DNA of 64,000 nucleotides, taken from NCBI RefSeq assembly GCF_004920405.1, contig NZ_RFLV01000006.1:1-64000 (forward strand), given 5' to 3'. A program made the position numbers and the translations under genes. The stretch is from Pseudomonas leptonychotis. GTDB taxonomy: Bacteria > Pseudomonadota > Gammaproteobacteria > Pseudomonadales > Pseudomonadaceae. Below the pieces are notes generated by a model. It ran no database searches. It saw only the letters and a list, made by a program, of their open reading frames with translations, and had not been told where the DNA came from. Shown here in pieces: positions 1-8,800 of the stretch; within the stretch, counting starts at the first letter, position 1; each line of letters starts with the position of its first letter.

Positions 1-65
1 CCTCGTTCAGTGACCTGCTTGACGGCTTCAATTTTGAATTCTTCGGGATAACGCGAGTTACTCAT
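1..65 (-). CDS. IS3-family transposase OrfA, N-terminal fragment
   Basis: The first 21 codons are visible, starting MSNSRYPEEFKIEAVKQVTE. This is the typical opening of the small OrfA protein of IS3 elements, a helix-turn-helix protein that binds the element ends; the pattern YPEEFKIEAVKQV is characteristic. The reading frame is open to the window edge, so whether the full OrfA and OrfB are intact is unknown. An AGGAGG-like sequence (from CCTCCT at 71-76) lies just upstream of the ATG, a good ribosome binding site. Confidence 0.75.
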   Translation of the reverse strand, partial: MSNSRYPEEFKIEAVKQVTER

Positions 66-127
66 GGCACCTCCTAGTGGGCCGTATTATGAGGCTTGGA
101 GGTGTCTACGAAACTAGGGGCGATTCA
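1..127 (-). mobile_element. IS3-family insertion sequence, terminal fragment
   Basis: The left edge of the window holds one end of an insertion sequence whose body lies outside. Read on the minus strand, a terminus beginning near position 127 (TGAATCGCCCCTAGTTTCGT) is followed by a GTAGACACC stretch and, about 60 bases in, by the start of an OrfA reading frame. Ends with TGAA-CGCCCC and a GTAGACA core are usual for IS3-family elements. The exact boundary and any target duplication cannot be verified because the other end is missing. Confidence 0.7.
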
Positions 128-230
128 CTCCAGCAAATCAAGGCTGCCTTCTATCACAGCCTCAGAGGCCAAGGAAGGAACTGCTGCTAAATACCCACCA
201 TCAGCCTGGTAACACTGCGCTCAGCCAACC

Positions 231-1394
231 TCAGGCAAAGGCACGTTTAGGCCCATGACGCATCACCCAAGCCAACAATGTCATCAACACCGCGAGCGCA
301 GTCAGCACCATGAATGGAATCTGGTAGCTGCCGGACAAGTCCCGCACCAGTCCCGTCAGCACAGGTGTGGTGCAGGCTAGGCTATAGCCGGTAAACAGCA
401 TCATCGCGGTCCAGCGGCTGACCGCCAACGGCGAACCCGCCTCATACAGCGGCAATACCAATGACAACGCAAAAGAGCCGCCCAGGCCAAAACCGATAGT
501 GACTGCCCACACCTCCGGCAACACGGTTGGCTGAAAGGTAATCATCGCCAAACTAATCGACGACAACAGCCCACAGCCCAGCAGCAGTAGATAACGGTTG
601 TGGAACCGCTGCGCCAGCCAGGGTAACAAGAATGAGCTGGGCAACCCCATCAGCATCGATACACTGAACAGGCTGTTGCTGTGCATCAGGCTCAACCCGG
701 CTTCGTGATAGCGTGCCACTGCCCAGGTTGCCAGGGCGTAGAACAACCCCGCTTGAATGGCAAAAAACGCACTGATTAACCAGGCTCGCGGCTGCCGCCA
801 GGGCAAGCCGCTGGCGGCCTCATTGTCGGTTTCGATACGATTAGGCAGAAACAGCCACAGCAACAATCCCAACAACGCCGGTAACGCCCACACAGCCAGG
901 CCACGGGTCCAATCATCCCCCAGCCACTGCGTGGCCGGCACCGTCAGCACCGCACCACCGGCGCCACCAATCGCCATACCCAGTGAATACCAGCCCACCA
1001 CGCTGCCCATGCGCCCAGCAAAATGGCGCTTGATAAACCCCGATAGCAACGGCCCGGCAACCGCAATGGCCGCCCCCAGCAGCACAGCACTGCCAATCAA
1101 AATCACACTGGCGTGCCCGACAATGCGTAGCAGCAACGCCACTGCGATCACGGCCATGCACAAGGCAATGGTGCGTTCAAGACCCAGGCGCACCGCCAAA
1201 CGCGGTGCAAAAGGCGCTAACAACCCCATACACAGTACGGGCAGAGCAGTCGTCAGACTGATCAGGCTGCGGCTCAGCGCAAGCTCTTCGGCGATTCGCT
1301 CGATGAGCGGTGCGAGGGAGGTGATCCCGGGCCGCAAGTTGATTGCAGCCAGGATAAGGGCCAGCAACAGCATGACCCGTGGGAAAGGTTTCAC
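231..1394 (-). CDS. MFS transporter, CynX/NimT type
   Basis: A 387-residue inner-membrane transporter with about twelve hydrophobic segments and almost no soluble domain. The N-terminus carries the pattern LALILAAINLRPGITSLAPL, typical of the CynX/NimT (YeaN-like) branch of the major facilitator superfamily, whose members handle cyanate, 2-nitroimidazole or unknown small organic anions. The substrate here cannot be told. The track start is a GTG at 1394; an in-frame ATG seven codons later (1373) is possible, and neither has a strong ribosome binding site. It stands alone on the minus strand between the insertion sequence and an unrelated SDR gene. Confidence 0.8.
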   Translation of the reverse strand: MKPFPRVMLLLALILAAINLRPGITSLAPLIERIAEELALSRSLISLTTALPVLCMGLLAPFAPRLAVRLGLERTIALCMAVIAVALLLRIVGHASVILIGSAVLLGAAIAVAGPLLSGFIKRHFAGRMGSVVGWYSLGMAIGGAGGAVLTVPATQWLGDDWTRGLAVWALPALLGLLLWLFLPNRIETDNEAASGLPWRQPRAWLISAFFAIQAGLFYALATWAVARYHEAGLSLMHSNSLFSVSMLMGLPSSFLLPWLAQRFHNRYLLLLGCGLLSSISLAMITFQPTVLPEVWAVTIGFGLGGSFALSLVLPLYEAGSPLAVSRWTAMMLFTGYSLACTTPVLTGLVRDLSGSYQIPFMVLTALAVLMTLLAWVMRHGPKRAFA

Positions 1395-1522
1395 AGTAAC
1401 CCATCAGTTTTGCGGCCATGCCGACATGGCCGCAAACCTTAGAGTGCAAGTTCATCGCAAACAAGTCTAAACGGCGATTAAGTTGACCTCTAGATCAAAA
1501 AACCACATTCCCCTACGGCGGA

Positions 1523-2329
1523 TCACTTAACGCGCGGTGCACGCATTCTGTCGGCCATTGTGGTCATTTCGTTGTATAGCAACTGCGGATTCTGCTTTTT
1601 CAAAGCCCACGCCATACGGCCCTGCTCATGGGGCAAAATCATAAACTCGCCTTTGGCGATTTCTTCGTAAATGTAGTCAGCAATATCCGCTGCACTGATC
1701 GGCGAGCTTTCCAGCAGCTTACCCACCTGCGCTTTCATCGCCGGTGTAGGTCCCCGGAAGGAATCGAGCAAATTGGTCTGGAAGAACGATGGGCAAACCA
1801 CATGAACGCTGACTTCATGCATCTTCAATTCGATCAGCAAGCTTTCCGACAAGGCCACCACACCAGCCTTGGCCACGTTGTAGTTACTCATCGCCGGCCC
1901 CTGCATCAAGGCTGCCATCGAGGCAACGTTGACGATCTTGCCTTTGCTCTTCTCCAGCAACGGCAGGAAGGCTTTGCAACCCTTAACCACGCCCATGAGA
2001 TTGATCGCGATCTGCCAATCCCAATCCTCCAGCGACAGTTCACCGAAGAAACCACCAGAGGCAACGCCAGCGTTGTTGACGATCACATCAATGCCGTCAA
2101 GCTTCTCCTCGCAGGCTTGGGCAAATGCCGTCAGCTGGCTGTAATCACGCACATCACAGCGCTGAGTAAAACCATCGCCGCCCGCGTCGCGAACCAACTG
2201 CAAGGTTTCGAGCAAACCCGCTTCATTGACGTCCGACAACGCCAACTGCCAGCCCTCACGCGCCCAACGCAAGGCAATTTCACGCCCCAAACCCGAACCT
2301 GCGCCGGTGATCATCATGCGATTTTGCAT
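1523..2329 (-). CDS. SDR family oxidoreductase
   Basis: A 268-residue classical short-chain dehydrogenase/reductase. It shows the nucleotide-binding motif TGAGSGLG (residues 8-15), NNAG (85-88) and the catalytic set Ser137, Tyr150 and Lys154 (YNVAK). I chose the ATG at 2329 because the protein then begins four residues before the first beta strand as in relatives; the open frame extends 25 codons further upstream but that part is not SDR-like. Substrate unknown. Closely similar single-copy SDRs are common in Pseudomonas chromosomes. The gene is monocistronic as far as can be seen. Confidence 0.85.
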   Translation of the reverse strand: MQNRMMITGAGSGLGREIALRWAREGWQLALSDVNEAGLLETLQLVRDAGGDGFTQRCDVRDYSQLTAFAQACEEKLDGIDVIVNNAGVASGGFFGELSLEDWDWQIAINLMGVVKGCKAFLPLLEKSKGKIVNVASMAALMQGPAMSNYNVAKAGVVALSESLLIELKMHEVSVHVVCPSFFQTNLLDSFRGPTPAMKAQVGKLLESSPISAADIADYIYEEIAKGEFMILPHEQGRMAWALKKQNPQLLYNEMTTMADRMRAPRVK

Positions 2330-2433
2330 AGGAAAGCTGCCTTTGCTGCTGTGATTAATGGGGTCAGTGTAGCCGGGTAAATTATCTTCCCCGCATACCA
2401 TCATTCCTCTGAATAAGCGGGCCTAAGCTCAAC

Positions 2434-2805
2434 TCACGGCTGCCGGTAGCGCTGCCAAAGCAACACGCCATAAACCAGCCCGTTGAGCAGCAGAGCGAAC
2501 AGCCCCAAGCCAAGCTGAAGCTGCGGCGTCAACCCGGCCGGGTAGATAATCGGCAGCAGATAGTGCTCAACGAAACCACCGCGATACCCCGCCTGCCCCG
2601 CAGCCAGACGCAGACTCTGCTCCAGTGGTGTCAGCGGACAGGGCCAGTGCATCAATTCCACCAGCACACCCCACAAGGCCGCCGGCACATGCAACCAAGC
2701 CAACCCGCGCCAACGCCATACCAACAAACCGCCTAGCACAGCAAATAGAATGAATAGCAGGTGCACCACCACCACGCCATCTGCCGCCAATGCCAACCAG
2801 AACAT
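2434..2805 (-). CDS. DUF2784 membrane protein
   Basis: A 123-residue protein with about four hydrophobic segments, matching the DUF2784 family by its opening (FWLALAADGVVVVHLLFI) and the conserved central WP-C-LT stretch (HWPCPLTPLEQSLR) followed by G-Y-GGF and HYL. Function of the family is not known. The start at 2805 is chosen because a GAGGAA ribosome binding site lies five bases before this ATG; the longer open frame to 2883 lacks family character and would run up to the comEA terminator. Confidence 0.8.
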   Translation of the reverse strand: MFWLALAADGVVVVHLLFILFAVLGGLLVWRWRGLAWLHVPAALWGVLVELMHWPCPLTPLEQSLRLAAGQAGYRGGFVEHYLLPIIYPAGLTPQLQLGLGLFALLLNGLVYGVLLWQRYRQP

Positions 2806-2882
2806 GCACTTCCTCGCTGCGAACCCTTTGCCTATTACTGCCACGCAATATGCCGCGCGTATTGCCACTGTATTTACACACA

Positions 2883-2910
2883 ATAAAAAGGCCGGTTAAT
2901 AACCGGCCTT
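2883..2910 (-). terminator. Rho-independent terminator after comEA
   Basis: Perfect 10-bp arms AAGGCCGGTT (2888-2897) and AACCGGCCTT (2901-2910) with a 3-nt loop. On the minus strand the hairpin is followed by TTTTTATT, so it terminates transcription coming from the comEA-like gene, whose stop lies 25 bases upstream. Confidence 0.9.
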
Positions 2911-2934
2911 CGTTCACCATTGCTGGTGCAGGTG

Positions 2935-3258
2935 TTAGTTGATACTTAACTTGTCGCGATTTTTCTCCAACGTTGCCTCGCCAATCCCCTTGACCTCCAG
3001 CAACTCATCCACAGAAGCAAAGTCGCCGTGCTCATCACGGTAGGCAACAATCGCCTGCGCTTTGACCTCGCCGACTCCCAACAACTCACGCTGCAGGGTG
3101 GCGGCATCGGCAGTATTGAGATTGATCTTACCGACCGGTGCCACTTCAGCTGCATCAACAGCAGGTGCTGGCGGGGTCTGAGTTTCAGCGGCGAAAACCG
3201 CCAAGGACATGGAAGCAATCAGAGCGAACAACAGAGCGGACAGTTTGGCTTTTAGCAT
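2935..3258 (-). CDS. ComEA-like helix-hairpin-helix protein
   Basis: A 107-residue exported protein: signal peptide (about residues 1-24, ending AVFAAET), a short Ala/Pro linker, then a C-terminal helix-hairpin-helix DNA-binding domain starting INLNTADAATLQ with the paired motifs LLGVGEVKAQAI and LLEVKGIGEATL. ComEA-type proteins sit in the periplasm and bind incoming duplex DNA during natural transformation; short versions like this are widespread in Pseudomonas, commonly next to wbpM. An AAAGGATG ribosome binding site precedes the ATG. The leader contains a long inverted repeat (separate entry) and a terminator follows. Confidence 0.85.
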   Translation of the reverse strand: MLKAKLSALLFALIASMSLAVFAAETQTPPAPAVDAAEVAPVGKINLNTADAATLQRELLGVGEVKAQAIVAYRDEHGDFASVDELLEVKGIGEATLEKNRDKLSIN

Positions 3259-3274
3259 AAGTGCATCCTTTCGT

Positions 3275-3322
3275 TAGTTTTCACAAGTACGTGGGACTTC
3301 CCTCTCCACGCAGTGAAAACTA
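3275..3322 (-). promoter_or_regulatory. Long inverted repeat in the comEA leader
   Basis: TAGTTTTCAC (3275-3284) pairs perfectly with GTGAAAACTA (3313-3322), and inside it GTGG (3291-3294) can pair with CCAC (3306-3309). The structure lies 17 bases before the comEA start codon and could act as an mRNA leader structure or as a protein-binding operator. It lacks a T-run on either strand, so it is not a simple terminator. Confidence 0.5.
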
Positions 3323-3420
3323 GCTGCTGCCAAACACTTGTCAAATAACTGTACGCCTCATCAGCTGAATCAGCTCAAGCTGCAGCTCATGCCCTACTCA
3401 AAAGTGCTTACGGGATAGCC

Positions 3421-5427
3421 CTAAGGGTCAAGACGTCGCTTCATATGAATCCAGTCAACAATCTCGCCTTCAGGCTTGTAGCCACTGACCGTCTCGCGCA
3501 ACAGCTGGCGAACACGCTCATAGTCATCGCGTTCAACAGCATCTAGTACGTCGCTCAAGCGCACCTTGAACAGCGCCCATGAAAGATGCTCTTCACTAGC
3601 CCGCATAATCATTGGGTGCTCAGTCGGGCTGACATTATCGCCAATCAACAACTCTTCGTAGAGCTTCTCGCCTGGGCGTAAGCCGGTGAACTCGATAGCG
3701 ATATCACCGTGAGGACTCTTAGCAGAACGAACGCTAAGACCACTGAGATGAACCATTTTTTCGGCCAGCTCAGCAATTTTGACTGGTTCCCCCATATCCA
3801 ACACAAACACATCACCACCCTCGCCCATAGCTCCGGCCTGAATAACCAACTGCGCGGCCTCCGGGATGGTCATAAAGTAGCGAGTAATATTAGGGTGCGT
3901 GACGGTAACCGGCCCGCCCTTTTGAATTTGCTCGTGGAAAAGGGGAATCACTGAACCGGATGAGCCCAACACATTGCCAAAACGCACCATAGTAAAGCGC
4001 GTCTTATTTAGCTGACACAGTGCTTTATCATCCCCAAACAACACCGGCGCAGCCTCATGGCTAAGCGCCTGCAGCACCATCTCGGCTAAACGCTTGGTAC
4101 TACCCATGACATTTGTAGGCCGTACGGCTTTGTCAGTAGAGATCAGCACGAAATTGCTCACCCTGGCCCTAATTGCTGCTTGCGCGGTGTTGAGCGTGCC
4201 CACTAAGTTGTTCAGCACGCCTTCAGCAATATTGTGCTCCACCATCGGTACATGCTTATAGGCGGCGGCGTGATAAATGGTATCCACTTTCCAGGTTTGC
4301 ATCACATCAAGAAGCCTATCGGCGTTACGAATCGAACCCAGAATCGGCACCAAGCGCAGCGGTAGCGACTCACGTTTGACCCGCGACTCCAACTCAGCAT
4401 GAATGCTGTAAAGATTGAACTCACTGTGTTCAAACAATAAAAGTGTCAGCGGTTCGTTGAGCATTATTTGCCGGCACAACTCAGCACCAATTGAGCCACC
4501 AGCACCTGTGACCATCACCACCTGGCCACGGATACAGCGTTCAAACAACGTTTGTTGCGGCGCAACCGCATCACGCCCCAGCAAGTCGGCGATATCCACC
4601 TCCTGCACATCCTCGACCTTCACCCGGCCACTGGCTAAATCCATGAATCCGGGGATACTGCGCACATGCAAGGGAAAGCGCTCCAACTCCTCTAGAACCT
4701 GCCGGCGCCGCGCGCGCGAAGCAGATGGCATGGCCAAAAGAATTTCATCAGCACCCGTTTCATTGATCATCTGCTGGATGTGCTTGGAGGTGTAAACCCT
4801 TAACCCGGCAATCACTCTATTGGCGATACCTGAGTCGTCATCAATAAACGCCACCGGGCGCATACCACGCCCCAGCCTGAGTGCAGCAACCAACTGATTA
4901 CCAGCCGCCCCCGCGCCATAAATGGCCACTTTAGGCAAACCACTGTCGCGCCCTCGCAGCCTGGTAGGCTGGTCAACAGAGAACCAATCCCCCATGAAGT
5001 ATTGGCGCATTAAGAGCCGTAAACCGCCGACGAGCACCAAACTCAGCCACCAATAGTTGAACACCATAGACCGTGGAATCAGCTTAGGTGCCGCCTGATA
5101 CCAATACACAGCCAGCGCCAGCAATAGCGTCGACAAGGTAACGGCCTTAGCGATGGCCAGGAGCGCATCGTTACCGAAATAGCGCATTACCGCACGGTAC
5201 ATACCAAAGCGAATAAACAACGGAATGGCGATAATCGGTGCCAACGCAAATAACCAAGCATGCCCGGAAAAGGGCTCTATAGCCTCGCTATCACCCAAGC
5301 GCACAACAAACGCCAACCAAAGGGCAACCCAAACGAGAGCCACATCCGTTGTCACCTGAATCAGTCGCTTACTGCGTCGTGGCAAGCTCACCAGACGACT
5401 GCGCAACTTTTCAGCAAGTCTTAACAC
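3421..5427 (-). CDS. wbpM: UDP-GlcNAc 4,6-dehydratase WbpM
   Basis: A 668-residue membrane-anchored C6 dehydratase that turns UDP-D-GlcNAc into the 4-keto-6-deoxy intermediate used for D-QuiNAc or D-FucNAc, the first sugar of many Pseudomonas O-antigens. Four hydrophobic segments occupy about residues 25-140; a first Rossmann domain follows (YGAGAAGNQL, 170-179) and the catalytic domain starts with VTGAGGSIGAEL (306-317). The family's altered triad is seen: STDK at 430-433 and Met441/Lys445 in NVMGSTK, where Met replaces the usual Tyr. Length is normal for WbpM. It is the last gene of the O-antigen locus, 122 bases after wbpL, as in P. aeruginosa. Confidence 0.95.
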   Translation of the reverse strand: MLRLAEKLRSRLVSLPRRSKRLIQVTTDVALVWVALWLAFVVRLGDSEAIEPFSGHAWLFALAPIIAIPLFIRFGMYRAVMRYFGNDALLAIAKAVTLSTLLLALAVYWYQAAPKLIPRSMVFNYWWLSLVLVGGLRLLMRQYFMGDWFSVDQPTRLRGRDSGLPKVAIYGAGAAGNQLVAALRLGRGMRPVAFIDDDSGIANRVIAGLRVYTSKHIQQMINETGADEILLAMPSASRARRRQVLEELERFPLHVRSIPGFMDLASGRVKVEDVQEVDIADLLGRDAVAPQQTLFERCIRGQVVMVTGAGGSIGAELCRQIMLNEPLTLLLFEHSEFNLYSIHAELESRVKRESLPLRLVPILGSIRNADRLLDVMQTWKVDTIYHAAAYKHVPMVEHNIAEGVLNNLVGTLNTAQAAIRARVSNFVLISTDKAVRPTNVMGSTKRLAEMVLQALSHEAAPVLFGDDKALCQLNKTRFTMVRFGNVLGSSGSVIPLFHEQIQKGGPVTVTHPNITRYFMTIPEAAQLVIQAGAMGEGGDVFVLDMGEPVKIAELAEKMVHLSGLSVRSAKSPHGDIAIEFTGLRPGEKLYEELLIGDNVSPTEHPMIMRASEEHLSWALFKVRLSDVLDAVERDDYERVRQLLRETVSGYKPEGEIVDWIHMKRRLDP

Positions 5428-5548
5428 AACACTTCCTCAACTTCTAAAGCTGGCTAGGAATTAACGACAACACCTTGCGGCGCAATGACTGGCTAGAGCT
5501 CGGCTATATAAACCAATCAACGCCTATCAGCACTTGAAGGAAGAGCGC

Positions 5549-6580
5549 TTAACGCGACTCCAGCTCACCGGCCTTATACTTCAACGCCAACCCAATCAGC
5601 GGTGCATAGGCAATCGCCAGACCAACCAAACCATCCAACCCACTCCAGCCAACCCACAGCGCAATGGGCAGCAGCCAGAACAAATTAAGCGCTGCCACCG
5701 CAAGCGTCACCGGCAAGTGCCGACCAAACCGCCGCGAAGCATACTGGTAAGCATGGCTACGATGAGCCTCATACACTTTATCGCCGCGCAATAAACGGCG
5801 CAGCAAGGTAAAAGTGGCATCGACAATAAACACGCCAAGCAGAATCAGCCAGCTCCAAAGCAACTGCGGCGCCACCCAGGCTGCCTGCAGTGACATCACG
5901 CCCAGAGTGATTCCAAGAAAACCACTGCCCGCATCCCCCATAAAGATCCGTGCCGGTGGGAAATTCCAGAACAGAAAGCCCGCCACCGCAGCTGCAAGCA
6001 GCACTGGCATGACCCAAACCGTAAGCTGAGCTGAGCCTGCGAAGCCCAGGATGGCGTACAAAAAAGCCCCGCCAATACACACGCAAATCGCCTCGACACT
6101 GGCAATGCCATCAATGCCGTCCATAAAATTATAGAGGTTGAGCAGCCACACCAGATACACCGCAGCCAGCGCATGACCAAACCAGCCCAGATCGACGGTG
6201 AAACCGAACATCAGTAAAGGCGGCAAGCCACTGAGCCAGAACAGCGCCCAAATAGCCGCAGCAAAATGACCAAGCAAGCGCCAGCGCGCGGCGATATGAC
6301 CGTGATCATCGAGAAAACCCAGCACGGCAATACCCGTTCCCGAACCCAGCAGCGCCCAAGTCAAAGGCCAAGCGATAAAGCCGCCCCTCGCCATCAACGG
6401 CAACACCAACAAAAAGCTGATCACGATAGCCACGCCACCGCCGCGCGGCGTCGGCACCGAGTGCGAGCTACGAGCATTGGGGATATCAATCAAACTGCGA
6501 GCCAGGGCGTAGCGGCGCAACGCGCCTGTCATAAAAAGCGAAATGCCGACCACCGCCGGCAACAACCACCAGATACTCAT
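5549..6580 (-). CDS. wbpL: Undecaprenyl-phosphate sugar-1-phosphate transferase WbpL
   Basis: A 343-residue polytopic transferase of the MraY/WecA family that starts each O-unit by placing a HexNAc-1-phosphate (D-FucNAc, D-QuiNAc or GlcNAc) on undecaprenyl phosphate at the inner membrane. Family signatures are visible: RSSHSVPTPRGGG near residue 37-49, the metal-binding DD pair in LGFLDDHG (Asp91-Asp92), NLYNFMDGIDG, and RIFMGDAGSGFLG. About ten to eleven hydrophobic segments. The ATG overlaps the stop of the preceding epimerase gene by four bases, so the two are translationally coupled. Specificity cannot be read directly; the neighbouring WbpM and 4-keto reductase point to a 6-deoxy-HexNAc. 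Confidence 0.93.
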   Translation of the reverse strand: MSIWWLLPAVVGISLFMTGALRRYALARSLIDIPNARSSHSVPTPRGGGVAIVISFLLVLPLMARGGFIAWPLTWALLGSGTGIAVLGFLDDHGHIAARWRLLGHFAAAIWALFWLSGLPPLLMFGFTVDLGWFGHALAAVYLVWLLNLYNFMDGIDGIASVEAICVCIGGAFLYAILGFAGSAQLTVWVMPVLLAAAVAGFLFWNFPPARIFMGDAGSGFLGITLGVMSLQAAWVAPQLLWSWLILLGVFIVDATFTLLRRLLRGDKVYEAHRSHAYQYASRRFGRHLPVTLAVAALNLFWLLPIALWVGWSGLDGLVGLAIAYAPLIGLALKYKAGELESR

Positions 6581-7542
6581 TTAGCGTGCTGTTCCAGAAA
6601 ATTTTTGGCCGTCTTGCGCAACGCTTCATCGACGCTGACCGGCGGGATCCAGTGAAGTAGCTCACGGGTTTTGTCGATGTCCACCTGTAGCGAACCGCAT
6701 AAGCGCTGGGAAAGGTCTTTCTTGCCGAGCAGCGCCGCCCCCATCTCCAGCAGCCGGCTCGGGACCGGCAATAGCCGGGCCGGTTTGCCCAAGGCTGCCC
6801 CCATACGACGCAATAACTCGCTCGTCGAAAGATCCTCGCCATCGCTAACTAGGAAGGTCTGGTTAGCCGCAGCAGGGTGCTCGATACAGGTCACAATCAG
6901 ATCGACCAGATTGTCCAAGGCAACCAGGCTACGCTGGTTATGGATGGCCCCAAACGGCAAAGGCACGCCCTTGTGCAGCCAGCGCATCATATTGAGGAAG
7001 TTAGCCTTCACCCCCGGTCCATAGACCAGGGGCGGCCGGATAATCACCACCTCCATCCCGGTTTCAGACGCCAATGCGCGCAGACCATGCTCGGCTTCCA
7101 TCTTTGAAATACCGTAAGGATCCGCCGGCAGTGATTGAGCGTCGGCAAGGTAAGGCACACCTACTGGCGTGCCCTCGCCGTTGACCTTGATCGAACTGAT
7201 AAAGATAAAGCGGCGCGCACCCGCCTGCGCAGCCTGGCGGGCAAGGTTCAAGGTGCCCTCAACATTAACCTTGCGAAACTCGGCGAGCGGGTCGGACGAC
7301 TCATCCCGCATAACGTGGACGCGGGCGGCGCTGTGGATAACCACTTCGCTGCCGTCGAGTGCAAGCTTCCAATCTGTATTGGCATCGAGCCCAGGCAAGG
7401 ATAGATACCTCGCGCCGCTTGGCACAATAATCGTCTCGGCTCGTGAACAGACGACCACCGCCATGCCGTCCTGGCAAAGGCGATTAAGCACGGATCGCCC
7501 AACAAACCCTGTACCACCAGTCAACAATACTTTATTCAACAT
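6577..7542 (-). CDS. NAD-dependent epimerase/reductase, WbpV/WbpK-like
   Basis: A 321-residue extended-SDR protein: TGGTGFVG at residues 8-15, Ser116/Ser117 in FISSIKVNGEG, and Tyr143/Lys147 in DPYGISK. In Pseudomonas O-antigen clusters this position, immediately before wbpL and wbpM, is occupied by WbpV, WbpK or WbjF, which reduce the 4-keto product of WbpM to UDP-D-QuiNAc or UDP-D-FucNAc. Which epimer is made here cannot be decided from sequence by eye. Coupled to both neighbours: seven bases of overlap with the transferase gene upstream, four with wbpL downstream. Confidence 0.85.
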   Translation of the reverse strand: MLNKVLLTGGTGFVGRSVLNRLCQDGMAVVVCSRAETIIVPSGARYLSLPGLDANTDWKLALDGSEVVIHSAARVHVMRDESSDPLAEFRKVNVEGTLNLARQAAQAGARRFIFISSIKVNGEGTPVGVPYLADAQSLPADPYGISKMEAEHGLRALASETGMEVVIIRPPLVYGPGVKANFLNMMRWLHKGVPLPFGAIHNQRSLVALDNLVDLIVTCIEHPAAANQTFLVSDGEDLSTSELLRRMGAALGKPARLLPVPSRLLEMGAALLGKKDLSQRLCGSLQVDIDKTRELLHWIPPVSVDEALRKTAKNFLEQHAK

Positions 7543-8792
7543 GACTTGCCGTCCCTGCGAGTGGCCTGACGAAACAAGCTCACCAGATCCGAGAAGAGCT
7601 TTACCTTGGAGAAATGCTCTTCATAGTAATGCTTACCCAACGCCCCCATCGACTCACGCTGCTGCGAGGTCATGGCCGCCATCTGCTCGACAATGCTGGA
7701 GAACGCCTGACGATCACCCGAAGGACAGGCCAGACCGGCACCGGCCTCCTCAATAACGCGGGCTGCCTCACCACCGATCATACCCAAAATCGGCTTACCG
7801 GATGCCAAGTATGCTTGTACCTTGCCGGGGATGGTTTTCTCGAATACTTCGTTAGTTTTCAGTGAGACCAACAATGCATCTGCCGTCGCAAAAAGAGGGG
7901 GCATGGCGTCGAGAGGATGGCGTCCCAACAGAAATACATTGTCCAATCTCCGTTCGGCGACCTGCTGCTCTAGCCACTCACTAATCCTACCGTCCCCGAC
8001 GATCAGCCAGCGTATAACCAACTTGGCTCGCAAAGCCTCGGCAACATCGAGAATGGCGGGAAAGTCCTGTGCGTCACCCAAGTTGCCGGCAAACAAAATG
8101 GTGAAAGAGAGCGGTTCACGCTTGATCAGAAACGATCCCTCCGCCGGCAGGCTAGAAAAACCATCCTCAGCCCAGCTTGGAAAATATACCAACCGCTCGG
8201 AAGGCATCGCCCGCGTACAGTACTGCTTCACGCTGGAGCTAAAAGCTTTCGATTGGAGGAGCAAATAGTCGGCCCTGTTGTATATCCAGGACACCCCTTT
8301 ACCCACTAGAGCGAGCAGGCGTGCATTGCTCAATACACCAACCGCTTTTAACGTCTCTGGCCATAGATCAAGCACCCAGATAAACACTGGTACCTTCTTC
8401 AACTTACCAATCACCAGTGCAGGGATAGCCGACATGATCGGCGATACCGCATAGACAAAAATCGCGTCGAATTCTTTTCCGCGCAGCTTCCAACTGCCCA
8501 ACACAGAGCCACTAATGAAGAACGACACGTAGTTCAGGATGAGAGTGATGCTGCTCTTGCCACGTGGAACGAACGGTACCCGCACAACCTTTGCACCCCG
8601 ATACTCGGCGTACTGCTCTGGCGACCGGCGGTAACTCTCAAAAACGCTGCCTTCGGGGTAATTGGGCCAGCCAGTTAAAACAGTGACCTCGTGCCCACGT
8701 TGAATCAATCCCTCGGCGAGATCGTTGATACGCATATTTTCCGGCCAGAAATACTGGCTAACGATTAGAACCTTCAATTTTTGCTCAGGCAT
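7536..8792 (-). CDS. wbjE: Glycosyltransferase family 4, WbuB/WbjE-like
   Basis: A 418-residue cytoplasmic GT-B transferase. It opens with VLIVSQYFWPENMRINDLA and TVLTGWPNYPEG, the hallmark of the WbuB family, members of which transfer L-FucNAc onto the first O-unit sugar. The C-terminal donor domain contains FAGNLGDAQDFPAILDVA and PGKVQAYLASGKPI with a downstream acidic/Gly segment (GGEAARVIEEAGAGL). Position directly after wbjBCD (L-FucNAc synthesis) supports L-FucNAc as donor, as in P. aeruginosa O11 and E. coli O26-type clusters. The symbol is assigned from family and context. Confidence 0.85.
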   Translation of the reverse strand: MPEQKLKVLIVSQYFWPENMRINDLAEGLIQRGHEVTVLTGWPNYPEGSVFESYRRSPEQYAEYRGAKVVRVPFVPRGKSSITLILNYVSFFISGSVLGSWKLRGKEFDAIFVYAVSPIMSAIPALVIGKLKKVPVFIWVLDLWPETLKAVGVLSNARLLALVGKGVSWIYNRADYLLLQSKAFSSSVKQYCTRAMPSERLVYFPSWAEDGFSSLPAEGSFLIKREPLSFTILFAGNLGDAQDFPAILDVAEALRAKLVIRWLIVGDGRISEWLEQQVAERRLDNVFLLGRHPLDAMPPLFATADALLVSLKTNEVFEKTIPGKVQAYLASGKPILGMIGGEAARVIEEAGAGLACPSGDRQAFSSIVEQMAAMTSQQRESMGALGKHYYEEHFSKVKLFSDLVSLFRQATRRDGKSC

Positions 8793-8800
8793 GCGAAGGC

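Noticed and set aside
3355..3395. Cluster of AGCTG/CAGCT repeats downstream of wbpM
   Set aside because: Too short and irregular for a terminator or a defined repeat; no T-run.
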